IMG/VR virus record: IMGVR_UViG_3300037621_000109
Span: 1 to 26,648 of that record
Source of the DNA: a virus
Strand: one strand, 5' to 3'
DNA: 26,648 nt
Positions within the stretch are counted from its first letter, which is position 1, and each line of letters begins with the position of its first letter. A model generated the notes under the pieces. It did no database searches. It was given only the letters and a program-made list of their open reading frames with translations, and was not told the origin of the DNA. Below are positions 1 through 7,596 of the stretch, in pieces. Both the position numbers and the translations under genes were made by a program.

Positions 1-761
1 TTCTCGGTTATCGTATGAGTTGAATCTTTGTTTACTTCGTTCTTTGTTCCTTCGGCCGTGATTTCTGTTTCAGTACCACTGTGATGGTATAATAGAATAC
101 GCTCTTTGTTAGGCGTGTCGTCAAACTCTAATAGGTGGCCTGATTCGCTTTCATATACATGGCCGTATGGGTATTCAGTTGCGTATGTATTCTCAGGTAA
201 GGACCACACATCACCCTCCGACTGTGCTATATCTACTATGCCATCTGCAATAGGTAATATATTTGCACTAGGTACATTTGTATAAGAGGCCGCTCTAAAT
301 GTCTTACGAGCCTCTAGCGTAATGCTCTGATTGTCTGTGTCATTCCGTGCTAGTCTATTAACATCTGATTCATTTGCGTAACGTGGGTAGGTGCCATTAG
401 GGTCCGAGAAGCCTAGGCCCTCGGCCGCATTGAGAGCACCACTCTGCGTAGGTCTGCCAGGCAAACTCCCGAGTATTACTGCGTCTTGTTTCGTATCTGC
501 GTCCCTAAAGAAGCCAATCACCCACGAGCCTTCAAGCAGGCCAAGAGGAGTTTGCCCTATGCCAGATATGCCACTGGCAGTTATTGGCAGTAATGGATGT
601 GCCCAAGGTAAATCTGTAGTAGGTAAGGCCTCTTTGTCTTCCGTGTGATAACCTAGACACCTTACTCTTATTCGGCCTAATTTAAGCGGGTCTTGCCTGT
701 CTTCAACCACACCTGCGAACCAGATGAAGCCATCTCTGCCCATAAAATCTGTAGTACTCAT
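1..761 (-). CDS. 5: gp5-like baseplate hub / central spike protein (partial, C-terminus off the window)
   Basis: Open to the window edge; the first 253 codons are visible. It starts MSTTDFMGRDGFIWFAGVVE and carries the OB-fold found at the N-terminus of T4 gp5 and VgrG proteins (FxGxVEDRxDPxKLGRIRVRCLGYH, then ASGISGIGQTPLGLLEGSWVIGFF, about residues 14-90). After a linker it runs straight into the sequence that opens the beta-helical needle (HVYESESGHLLEFDDTPNKE, about residues 207-226, then RILYYHHSGTETEI). T4 gp5 has a lysozyme domain between these two parts; here none is present, so this spike probably lacks muralytic activity. The protein would sit at the tip of the tail tube on the gp27-like hub. 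The ATG follows the stop of the upstream small gene directly (TAA-ATG). Its GC content is clearly higher than that of its neighbours (roughly 45-50 percent in sampled lines). Confidence 0.9.
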   Translation of the reverse strand, partial: MSTTDFMGRDGFIWFAGVVEDRQDPLKLGRIRVRCLGYHTEDKEALPTTDLPWAHPLLPITASGISGIGQTPLGLLEGSWVIGFFRDADTKQDAVILGSLPGRPTQSGALNAAEGLGFSDPNGTYPRYANESDVNRLARNDTDNQSITLEARKTFRAASYTNVPSANILPIADGIVDIAQSEGDVWSLPENTYATEYPYGHVYESESGHLLEFDDTPNKERILLYHHSGTETEITAEGTKNEVNKDSTHTITE

Positions 762-920
762 TTATTTATTCCCATAAGTAGCCGTATTTAAAGCGGTCAC
801 CTGCTTATATTTATCCGTATTTTTAATAATTGCGTAGGCGCCGCGGTGCGTAGCACTTATTAGAGGCTTATCGTTGATACCTCTTATATTCATTGATCTT
901 TTGTGATATATTTCTTTCAT
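762..920 (-). CDS. Small hypothetical protein (52 aa) in the baseplate operon
   Basis: Reads MKEIYHKRSMNIRGINDKPL at the N-terminus and ends NTATYGNK-stop. It lies between the 50-aa gene (5-nt gap) and gp5 (stop abuts the gp5 ATG), so it fills the space in the structural operon exactly. No family recognised. Short, basic, no membrane segment and no cysteine. Position suggests a baseplate or spike accessory part, but that is inference only. Confidence 0.6.
   Translation of the reverse strand: MKEIYHKRSMNIRGINDKPLISATHRGAYAIIKNTDKYKQVTALNTATYGNK
763..770 (-). promoter_or_regulatory. Late-promoter-like box AATAAATA before gp5
   Basis: On the minus strand AATAAATA ends one base before the gp5 ATG, overlapping the stop codon of the upstream 52-aa gene. 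It matches the NATAAATA late box of T4-like marine phages. The very short distance to the ATG makes its use as a promoter for gp5 itself uncertain. Confidence 0.35.
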
Positions 921-925
921 ATTGT

Positions 926-1078
926 TCAAATTGTCTTTGGTCCTTTGTAAGATGAATATAGTTCGTTCTTACATTGTTTGTAGTTGTATTCTATTGTGGC
1001 CTCTCTTGTGGCCATGTCCTTATGTAAAAATTTTTCTACTTCGCAATAAGCGTTGAGGATATTCAATGTTTTGCCCAT
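926..1078 (-). CDS. Small hypothetical protein (50 aa) after the hub gene
   Basis: Reads MGKTLNILNAYCEVEKFLHK and ends YSSYKGPKTI-stop. Its ATG overlaps the TAA of the 663-aa hub gene as TAATG, the coupling arrangement used repeatedly in this genome. Probably mostly helical, two cysteines, no recognised domain. The overlap and open frame are the main support. Confidence 0.55.
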   Translation of the reverse strand: MGKTLNILNAYCEVEKFLHKDMATREATIEYNYKQCKNELYSSYKGPKTI

Positions 1079-3069
1079 TAAAAGAATCCCTTAAAGAAGC
1101 TCTTAGCACTTGACAAGTTCTTTTTAAACGCAACCATTGAGGATTGTACAAAACTATTGATGTTACCTTGCATAGTGCCTCTCATTGATGGTGGTATGTT
1201 GTTTACGTTAGATAGGTTGATACCACCTAGTGCTAACTTGGCCTTTTCTGCGATTTTCTCTACTACTGTCTTACGTTGAAGGATTGTACTGTTGATCTTC
1301 GCAAGGTGTTTGTTCATTAAAACTCTGTTGGAAGTACTGTTTAGGACGTTATTAACCGCCTTATTAGCGGCATCCTTGATGGACATGTCTGTACTACTCA
1401 AATCTACGCCTAAACTCTTAGCAATGTCTTCTACACTACTAATCTGTGGACTAGGTATTTTGCCGTCTAATTTGTTCTTAATAGGCACTAATGTTGATAT
1501 ATCTATGCCTGACCCTATTACATCTACAGGTTGTGATCTAAAGTGTGCATTTGCTTTAAATGTATCAGCGTTTGGTAAATCATTAGCAAATACGTTTCTG
1601 ACCACAGTCATGGCTGATGTGTGCTTTTGATCTATCATATCAATTTGATGGTGCAATGACTTGATTAGGTAACGACCTGTAAGGAATGGGTCTATTACGT
1701 CTTCTCTCATAACCTTACTGTCGGTTGTCATCTCTGCAGCGTTATATGATGGCACCTCACACCACACTAGGTCACCTACGTTGTATGTAAAGTTACCTGG
1801 TAAGTCTATGTCCATAGAGAAGTAATCTCTTGTTGCTTCTGATAGATTTTGTTTGGCTGTCATTCTAGGATCTAATTCCATACCTTCACTATTGAAATTA
1901 TGGTTTGATCTAGTAGCAGGTACAACAAATACACGAGCATAGTAATCGTCCATATACTTACGATTGTCAGCGCCTGTAGCCTTGGTCAGTTTACTAGCAT
2001 GTAATCGGTTGATTTGATTTTTGTTTTTTGAACCATATGATTTGTCATCTACTGTATAGTCATCATCAAAATCAGCAGGACCAGGTGGCATGATACCTTG
2101 ATATGTATTGCCAGCACCAGTCGGTGCGTCTATGTGTAATGCTTGTTCATAGTAGTTCGTATATGACATACGGCTCTTTGTAAATTTCTTATCTATTAGG
2201 TCGTGTGCATAGGTTACACTACCAAACATACCACGTCTTGTATTCTTCAATGTGTTATATGAATCGTTAAATGAAAACGCATATGGTTTTGTAATAGGAC
2301 TTTCTGACTCATTGTCAGGTGTACCAAAGTTAGGATTAAACGCTGATAGTAGGTCAACAAAAGCAACAAATGGTCTGTTACGTGTTGTGTCACCACTCTC
2401 TCTATACAATGACTCTAAACATCTAAAATGAAAACCTCTATTGTTTTCATAGAACATGTAATCAGGTGTTTTAAAATTAACAGGCTCTGACATGTAAGTC
2501 ATCATACGTACACCTTCAGCAGGTCGTACATTAGGAAAGGTATATTTGTAAGTGCCTAGTGTAGGGTCAATGAATAGGTCTTTTTTAGAATTAAGTAATT
2601 CGTTATCTGATTTAACTATCTTGTCAACCATTTCTGCATATGAACCTGATAGTGATTTTGATACACGTAATCGTTCATTTCGTATTGACTCAATAGATGT
2701 AAAGAATAAGGCAACGGCCTGTGTGTTTTGTGTTGTTCTTACAGATCGTTTTTCATATACTTGAAATCTATGGTTTGTAGCGTCTAGTTCTTCATCGCCA
2801 CCTGCGTCTATCGGTGTTCTAAATTTAAACTCTAAAAACTCGTTACCTATGATAGGTAACTTATTAACTGCACCTATGCTGTCAAAGAACATAAGGTTGC
2901 CTGATAAAAATGCTGAATCTAAATCTTGGTATATGTTGATTACGGCTGTAAGACCTGATATCTCTAACTGCGAGCCACCGTAACTGTATAGTACTATCTC
3001 ACCTGCTCTGAAGTCGCCAGGGTATCTGTTGTAGAAATCATCATATTTGGGAGCGCCTTGGTCGGACAT
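1078..3069 (-). CDS. Baseplate hub protein, gp27-like (663 aa)
   Basis: Large structural protein placed between gp53 and gp5, where T4-like marine phages carry the hub that holds the gp5 spike. The N-terminus (YPGDFRAGEIVLYSYGGSQL, about residues 16-35, then a beta-rich stretch SGNLMFFDSIGAVNKLPIIG) resembles the gp27 hub barrel. At 663 aa it is much longer than T4 gp27 (391 aa). A second beta-rich stretch (NFTYNVGDLVWCEVPSYN, around residues 427-444) may be another barrel, and the C-terminal 120 residues are Ser/Asn/Lys-rich and probably helical. A strong ribosome site (AGGAGG) precedes the ATG at 3069. The gp27 assignment rests on position and fold-like pattern, not on close identity. Confidence 0.72.
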   Translation of the reverse strand: MSDQGAPKYDDFYNRYPGDFRAGEIVLYSYGGSQLEISGLTAVINIYQDLDSAFLSGNLMFFDSIGAVNKLPIIGNEFLEFKFRTPIDAGGDEELDATNHRFQVYEKRSVRTTQNTQAVALFFTSIESIRNERLRVSKSLSGSYAEMVDKIVKSDNELLNSKKDLFIDPTLGTYKYTFPNVRPAEGVRMMTYMSEPVNFKTPDYMFYENNRGFHFRCLESLYRESGDTTRNRPFVAFVDLLSAFNPNFGTPDNESESPITKPYAFSFNDSYNTLKNTRRGMFGSVTYAHDLIDKKFTKSRMSYTNYYEQALHIDAPTGAGNTYQGIMPPGPADFDDDYTVDDKSYGSKNKNQINRLHASKLTKATGADNRKYMDDYYARVFVVPATRSNHNFNSEGMELDPRMTAKQNLSEATRDYFSMDIDLPGNFTYNVGDLVWCEVPSYNAAEMTTDSKVMREDVIDPFLTGRYLIKSLHHQIDMIDQKHTSAMTVVRNVFANDLPNADTFKANAHFRSQPVDVIGSGIDISTLVPIKNKLDGKIPSPQISSVEDIAKSLGVDLSSTDMSIKDAANKAVNNVLNSTSNRVLMNKHLAKINSTILQRKTVVEKIAEKAKLALGGINLSNVNNIPPSMRGTMQGNINSFVQSSMVAFKKNLSSAKSFFKGFF

Positions 3070-3070
3070 T

Positions 3071-3601
3071 TTATCCTCCTATCAAAGTTTTAAATTCTTG
3101 TGTAATCAGTTCTAAAAATTCAGGTTTGATTAATTTAATCCTTGCCTTCTTATTTTGTATTCTTAATTCATATTCATAGTTAGAAATAGGTGTAGCACCT
3201 GCTACGGTACTGTTTACTTCTATCATGTGTGAGTCATCAAATGATGTTGTAGGGCCAGAAGACTGAGCAATCTCGTAATGGTGTATGCCATTAGGTGCAC
3301 CATACTTATCTGCTACGTATTTCTCAAAATCTGCTTGAGCCAAAGGCCAGTCATAAAATCTGTCTTTGACATTGTTAAACAATAATATAATCCAATAGTA
3401 TCGTTGATCGCCATAAAACTGCTCTGCTACTGACTCTGGTGTGTCTTCACCTGATATGTCATATAGGTCAAATAGAGCAGCACTCTCTCTTAATCCTTCT
3501 TTGATCTGTACACGTCTTAATAGGTTTGTAACTAATTTGTAGTTACCTTTACCTACAGCGTCATAATAGATTTTAGGAAAATGTGAAAAATATGCTGGCA
3601 T
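3071..3601 (-). CDS. 53: Baseplate wedge protein gp53
   Basis: 176 aa, close to T4 gp53 (196 aa). The N-terminal block MPAYFSHFPKIYYDAV followed by a LysM-like segment (GEDTPESVAEQFYGDQRYYW, about residues 51-70, then IILLFNNVKDRFYDWP) is the signature of this family. gp53 links neighbouring wedges around the central hub in the baseplate. It lies between gp48 and the hub gene with 1-2 nt spacing, so it is part of one late translational unit. Confidence 0.9.
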   Translation of the reverse strand: MPAYFSHFPKIYYDAVGKGNYKLVTNLLRRVQIKEGLRESAALFDLYDISGEDTPESVAEQFYGDQRYYWIILLFNNVKDRFYDWPLAQADFEKYVADKYGAPNGIHHYEIAQSSGPTTSFDDSHMIEVNSTVAGATPISNYEYELRIQNKKARIKLIKPEFLELITQEFKTLIGG

Positions 3602-3603
3602 GA

Positions 3604-4716
3604 TTAATTCTGTCCTGGTGCACTATTTGTTGGTGCTGGTTGAGTGGCTGACATACGTAATTCGTTGTATCGTTTTCTTTCCATTAGTTCTAGTTCTCTA
3701 AATGATAGCGTTGCGTCTATTGACACAGGATCACCACTAGGGTGTGTTGAAAACTTGTCGCTACCATAATCTATATCAACACCTGTACAAGCACATAATC
3801 CTATTTGATCTATGTATGGGTTGATCGCTGTACCTTTCATAAATCTAATTACAAATTCATGTGGTACCTTGTATGCAGCAATACTGCTACCTTGACCATA
3901 TCGTTCAGGTAACATAGCGTCTTTGATAGCATGTAATATTTGATTAACCACATCTGACTCTTCTTTGCTACGTGGTGTAAACTTAAATGTAAAACTAAAG
4001 TTTCTATAATCTATGCCATTGAATATCATCTCTTGCATAGCTGCTGGTGCAATACCTGTTCTACGTTGTATAGCAGCGTTGACCCCAGCTCCTAGACCAC
4101 CAGTTGCAAATGCACCTACACCTGATATTGCCTTACCTGCCTGACTTGCAATTGCGCCTAAATCAGACCCAAAGAAGTCACCACTATTAAATGCGTCTTT
4201 TATTTTTGCCATAGCACCTGTTATCATACCGATTTCTTCAGCACCATAATCAGCCTGCATATTAAACTTTAAAGTCTGTGGCATGTAGATAGCGATTGTA
4301 TTTTTTACATCTCTAGCAGAACCTGTACCTGTAGGTATACCGAACCCTATGTTAGCAGTACCCTCACTAAAAAATCTATTTGCACCATAAACAACCTTAT
4401 CTAAATTATCTGCTCTTTTTGTTAGGCCTCTATTACCTACTTGTCCTGATTCTTTTGTTGCGTCTTTTGTACGTTCTATAATATCAAATAACATGTAATG
4501 CTCTTGGTCTTCATGGTTTATAGGATATACAAAAAAGTTATCTCTACTTGTATGACTTGAAGATGTATAATCAGCGTTCTTAGGATTGTATGATATGATA
4601 CCTTGTTTACTCGCTATTGTTCTAAATGACGGTATTGTACGACCAGGTAATACACTACCTTTGTTGTTTAGTCCTCTAAGGAGTGTTGTTAGTGCTTTGA
4701 AAGGTTTAAATGCCAT
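3604..4716 (-). CDS. 48: Baseplate tail-tube cap protein gp48
   Basis: 370 aa (T4 gp48 is 364 aa). The C-terminal half carries the tube-like fold shared with gp54 and gp19: FSFTFKFTPRSKEESDVVNQ (about residues 241-260), a MLPERYG segment, KVPHEFVIRFMKG, and a VDIDYGSDKF...GDPVSIDATLSFRELELM end. The central part has an Ala/Gly-rich helical insert. gp48 sits on the hub and seeds the tail tube together with gp54. A late-promoter-like box (AATAAATA) lies 5 nt before the ATG. Confidence 0.88.
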   Translation of the reverse strand: MAFKPFKALTTLLRGLNNKGSVLPGRTIPSFRTIASKQGIISYNPKNADYTSSSHTSRDNFFVYPINHEDQEHYMLFDIIERTKDATKESGQVGNRGLTKRADNLDKVVYGANRFFSEGTANIGFGIPTGTGSARDVKNTIAIYMPQTLKFNMQADYGAEEIGMITGAMAKIKDAFNSGDFFGSDLGAIASQAGKAISGVGAFATGGLGAGVNAAIQRRTGIAPAAMQEMIFNGIDYRNFSFTFKFTPRSKEESDVVNQILHAIKDAMLPERYGQGSSIAAYKVPHEFVIRFMKGTAINPYIDQIGLCACTGVDIDYGSDKFSTHPSGDPVSIDATLSFRELELMERKRYNELRMSATQPAPTNSAPGQN

Positions 4717-4721
4717 AGTAA

Positions 4722-4729
4722 TATTTATT
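4722..4729 (-). promoter_or_regulatory. Late-promoter-like box AATAAATA before gp48
   Basis: Minus strand reads AATAAATA-TTACT-ATG, with the box overlapping the TAA stop of the tape-measure gene. The same box-5 nt-ATG layout occurs before the 184-aa gene (9257-9264) and gp4 (9270-9277). Matches the NATAAATA late motif of T4-like marine phages. Confidence 0.5.
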
Positions 4730-6401
4730 AGGGTATAAGACTAAACTCTTTGACCAAATGGTCGTTATTTTTAGTACCTATTGTTGTTGATCCATATTCT
4801 GTTTTACTTACGTTACTTGATGAGTCTATGTTTGTGGTGTTTATATTAGTGCTACCATTGACACCAGTACCTATTGTAAGTTTATCTATTTTGTCTGCTT
4901 TTAATTCTTCTACTGTAGAGAGTTTTTTACTGTCGTTTTTTACAAGGCCTAAATCATCATGCTGTTCAGCAACAGACGGTGCGTCACTATCACCTGCAAG
5001 AAAGTTAGCAGTCTTTTTCTTATCAATCAAACCAAATGTAAGACCTGATAAGAACCCACCAAAACCTGCTGACGCCTTATCTCTAAATGTTAAATCTTCT
5101 TCATCTTTACCAAGCAATTCGCCTGTTTGTGCTACACCAGACGCAGCGTCAAATATTGACATCACGGCTGCAAGTGGTAAGAATACACGACCTGCAACTC
5201 TAGCGGCACCTTTTGCTACGTTACCTGCTATCTTAGCACCCTTCTTAACATTGTTTTTAACAAGAGCACCCTTATTAGTTTTTGTCATTGCAGCTGTTGC
5301 TGTTGTACTAGCACCTGCGGCTGTAAGAGCACCTGCCTTTGTAACCATTTTTGCACCTTTAGGTACAGTCTTTGATGGTGCTGTGCCTACAGGTCCTACT
5401 GGTGTTTTTACTGCCTTTGGTGGTAAGCCAACTAAACTTCTCATACTATTAGCCAAACTCAATTTCATTGCTGCTAGGCCTGTTGCAATAGCACCACCAC
5501 CTAATAAACTTGCAGCGATACCTCCCAATAAACCAGTACTCTTTTTCTCATTGTTGCCTAGTAATTCATTTGTAAGTTTAGACTCTTCGTAAATCTTTTC
5601 TAATAGATTTGATGATAACCCAAATTGTTTATCTGATTCTCTTTCTTCTTCAACCTGTTCTTCGCCATCACCACCGAACCCAGGCATAGATAAGTCCATG
5701 CCTAACGACCCAGCAGTTGCTCTTTTTGCTAAATCTTCCTTATCGTCTGGTGATCCCTCCATCGGTTGAGGTGCTGATGTATCACTCTTTAAATCTGCTT
5801 TTGCTGATTTTCTACGTAATTGTCTTTTCATCTGTAGACCACGTGCTTCTGCTCTGTCTTCAGATTCAATTGCTCTTTCTATCTTCTTACCTATGATAGG
5901 TACATTTGTAAGACCTATTCTTTTAGCAAGTTTAAGAGGTTTTAATTCTTTCTTAAAATCTCTAAATGATAATGATAATTTAGTTGATAGTCCTAATATC
6001 TTTTTTAATTCAGCATTCGTTTTACCTACAGTTTCTTTGATGTATATAATTTCTTCATCATTCAATACGCCTTTACTGTAAAGGCCTTCAAACTCTTTTA
6101 TACTCTTTTCTGTAGTTGCTTGCTGTGTCTTTGCCTCATCAAAATCCATACCTTTCAATGCGTCAAGGTCGCTCACGGTATAGTCTATTACAAAGTTAAC
6201 TATATCCTGTCGTATATTTGCCTTGTCAAGTTTCATCTGATTTGTGTAACCAGCATTCGATTCAAGTTGTGATTGAAACTCCTGCAATGAATCAGATATA
6301 GCAAACTTCGGGTCAGATTCTTGTTCTTTTTGTTTTTTAAGAATCGACTTGAAATTGCCTGCCTGAGCCTTTGTAAAGATTTTAGATTGTGGTGTTGCCA
6401 T
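4728..6401 (-). CDS. Putative tail tape measure / hub protein (gp29-like, 557 aa)
   Basis: Length is close to T4 gp29 (590 aa), the tape measure of the 100-nm tail. The first 220 residues are charged and predicted mostly helical (for example DFKKELKPLKLAKRIG), followed by an acidic linker. The middle and C-terminal parts contain Gly/Ala-rich hydrophobic helices (GLLGGIAASLLGGGAIATGL, about residues 289-308, and a VFLPLAAVMSIFDAASG segment near 405-421), typical of tape-measure proteins that may enter the membrane on DNA ejection. It follows the gp26/gp51-like frameshift pair and the small membrane gene and precedes gp48. The call rests on position, size and composition. Confidence 0.6.
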   Translation of the reverse strand: MATPQSKIFTKAQAGNFKSILKKQKEQESDPKFAISDSLQEFQSQLESNAGYTNQMKLDKANIRQDIVNFVIDYTVSDLDALKGMDFDEAKTQQATTEKSIKEFEGLYSKGVLNDEEIIYIKETVGKTNAELKKILGLSTKLSLSFRDFKKELKPLKLAKRIGLTNVPIIGKKIERAIESEDRAEARGLQMKRQLRRKSAKADLKSDTSAPQPMEGSPDDKEDLAKRATAGSLGMDLSMPGFGGDGEEQVEEERESDKQFGLSSNLLEKIYEESKLTNELLGNNEKKSTGLLGGIAASLLGGGAIATGLAAMKLSLANSMRSLVGLPPKAVKTPVGPVGTAPSKTVPKGAKMVTKAGALTAAGASTTATAAMTKTNKGALVKNNVKKGAKIAGNVAKGAARVAGRVFLPLAAVMSIFDAASGVAQTGELLGKDEEDLTFRDKASAGFGGFLSGLTFGLIDKKKTANFLAGDSDAPSVAEQHDDLGLVKNDSKKLSTVEELKADKIDKLTIGTGVNGSTNINTTNIDSSSNVSKTEYGSTTIGTKNNDHLVKEFSLIP

Positions 6402-6700
6402 TAGTCTTTGTTTTTAACCTTTGATGGTTTACCGCCTACATATATTGCAAACCAACCTGCACCAGCCCCAACTACTACTGACACTAACCCTGCCTGTGCT
6501 GTGTTAGGATTCTCTAGTGCCATAAACCAATTGATTACATCTAAAAATGCCCAAGCATAAGCAACCATTAATAGTCTTGGTACTAGTCTCCAGTTTGCCA
6601 TTAATTCAGGTATCTCTACCTCAATAAAATGCCATAATGATTTGATTCCATATTTGAAACCGTTCCACCCTTGTGTAAACATATTTTTTAAGAAATTCAT
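6401..6700 (-). CDS. Small membrane protein (99 aa) between chaperone and tape measure
   Basis: Two likely membrane segments: about residues 43-62 (LLMVAYAWAFLDVINWFMAL) and 70-90 (an AGLVSVVVGAGAGWFAIYVG stretch). The N-terminus is amphipathic and Trp-rich (QGWNGFKYGIKSLWHF) and the tail is Lys-rich. A good ribosome site (GGGAG) lies at the end of the gp51-like ORF, and the ATG of the tape-measure gene overlaps its stop. Holin-like topology is possible, but it sits in a tail-assembly operon, so a role in tail or DNA ejection is equally plausible. No family recognised. Confidence 0.75.
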   Translation of the reverse strand: MNFLKNMFTQGWNGFKYGIKSLWHFIEVEIPELMANWRLVPRLLMVAYAWAFLDVINWFMALENPNTAQAGLVSVVVGAGAGWFAIYVGGKPSKVKNKD

Positions 6701-6701
6701 A

Positions 6702-6839
6702 TTATCTCCCTTGTTTTTGTTTATCTCTTATTTTCTCGTTTTCTTCTCTTATATGCTGTACTAATAGTTCAACATATATTTCCCTCTCCCATGGTAACAT
6801 TCCTTCAAGGTCACCTAATGAGTATTTATGGTATTGCAT
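6702..6839 (-). CDS. gp51-like small ORF; T-domain of a gp26 frameshift fusion
   Basis: From the first ATG it is 45 aa: MQYHKYSLGDLEGML, then PWEREIYVELLVQHIREENE and a Lys-rich end. The pattern (short helix, M-[LP]-P-W-E-R-E-I-Y, long charged helix) resembles the T-half of tail-assembly chaperones and the small protein that follows gp26 in marine T4-like phages. The frame is open further upstream without an ATG, back through the end of gp26 to the T7 run at 6896-6902, so it can be reached by -1 frameshifting (see 6896-6902). Independent initiation at 6839 is also possible; no clear ribosome site is seen there. Confidence 0.72.
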   Translation of the reverse strand: MQYHKYSLGDLEGMLPWEREIYVELLVQHIREENEKIRDKQKQGR

Positions 6840-6868
6840 TAAAGCAAAGTTTGTCCTATAAAAACTCT

Positions 6869-7585
6869 CTAGGCTTTCATGTAAGAGGGTAACTGAAAAA
6901 AATCAGACGCTCCTTGTAATAACATCTCATGCTCTACACCAGATTTAGGGTTCTTGTATTTGATTGTATGACTTATGATAGGCAACTGTTCAAAAAAATC
7001 TTTTATCATTTTGAATTGTGGCATAGTCAAGTTGTCAACAAACTGCTCTAATTCTTTTGGGTCAAGGTCTTTTGATTCAAACACCTCATCACCATTGTAA
7101 ATTTGAGCAATACAATCTCTCATCAAATTAACTGTAAGGTCAATTATAGTTTTCTTATTTGCTACTTCTACTATAGTTGGCACTTTCATTATTACACCGT
7201 ACTCTTTTGTAAAAGGTATATGTGTGTTCACCTTTTTACTAAAGTCTGGTTTTACACTTTCAATTTTAAAATCATAATCTACAACTTGTGTTTCATCATC
7301 TGGACATTTTAGTTTTAGTTGTACAGTTTCACCTACTGACTTTGATCTTATGTTTAACCATAACCATTCAAAATCGTAAACTGGCAACCTTGTAACATCA
7401 ATACCATCTGTCAACACACAAGTTTGAACAGTTTTGATTAGTGTATCAATCATCTCCTGTTCTACGTTGTTCTCTACAGACATTAGCAAAATCTTTTCTT
7501 CTTTCACTAAAAAAGGTCTGTACTTTACCTTTGCACCATCTGACAAAATCAAGTCATGCTCAGGCGTCTTCATAAAATTAAGCAT
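6869..7585 (-). CDS. 26: Baseplate hub assembly protein gp26 (T4_baseplate family)
   Basis: 238 aa (T4 gp26 is 208 aa). Signature stretches: the N-terminal KVKYRPFLVKEEKILLMS (about residues 19-36), FEWLWLNIRSKSVGE and a LKLKCPDDET segment, all typical of the T4 baseplate-hub family PF12322. It is thought to act in assembly of the central hub and tape measure rather than as a major virion part. A clean ribosome site (AAAGGAG) precedes the ATG at 7585. The last codons (SDFF-QLPSYMKA-stop) contain a T_TTT_TTT slippery heptamer, and the -1 frame leads into the gp51-like ORF, predicting a second, 294-aa gp26-51 product. Confidence 0.85.
   Translation of the reverse strand: MLNFMKTPEHDLILSDGAKVKYRPFLVKEEKILLMSVENNVEQEMIDTLIKTVQTCVLTDGIDVTRLPVYDFEWLWLNIRSKSVGETVQLKLKCPDDETQVVDYDFKIESVKPDFSKKVNTHIPFTKEYGVIMKVPTIVEVANKKTIIDLTVNLMRDCIAQIYNGDEVFESKDLDPKELEQFVDNLTMPQFKMIKDFFEQLPIISHTIKYKNPKSGVEHEMLLQGASDFFQLPSYMKA
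6896..6902 (-). other. Predicted programmed -1 ribosomal frameshift site (T_TTT_TTT)
   Basis: On the minus strand gp26 reads GAT-TTT-TTT-CAG near its end. This is the canonical X_XXY_YYZ heptamer in the right register. A Shine-Dalgarno-like AAGGAG lies 7 nt upstream, similar to the stimulator of the dnaX frameshift. After a -1 slip the frame is open for 64 codons (SVTLLHESLE... to ...KQKQGR-stop at 6702), containing the whole gp51-like ORF. The zero frame stops 8 codons later at 6869. No strong downstream stem was found by eye. Confidence 0.7.
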
Positions 7586-7596
7586 TATTTACTCCT

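Noticed and set aside
4750-5592. A 280-codon open frame on the plus strand opposite the tape-measure gene
   Set aside because: It is antisense to an Ala/Gly/Lys-rich gene, translates to a low-complexity Pro/Ala/Leu-rich chain and has no ribosome site; it is a shadow frame.
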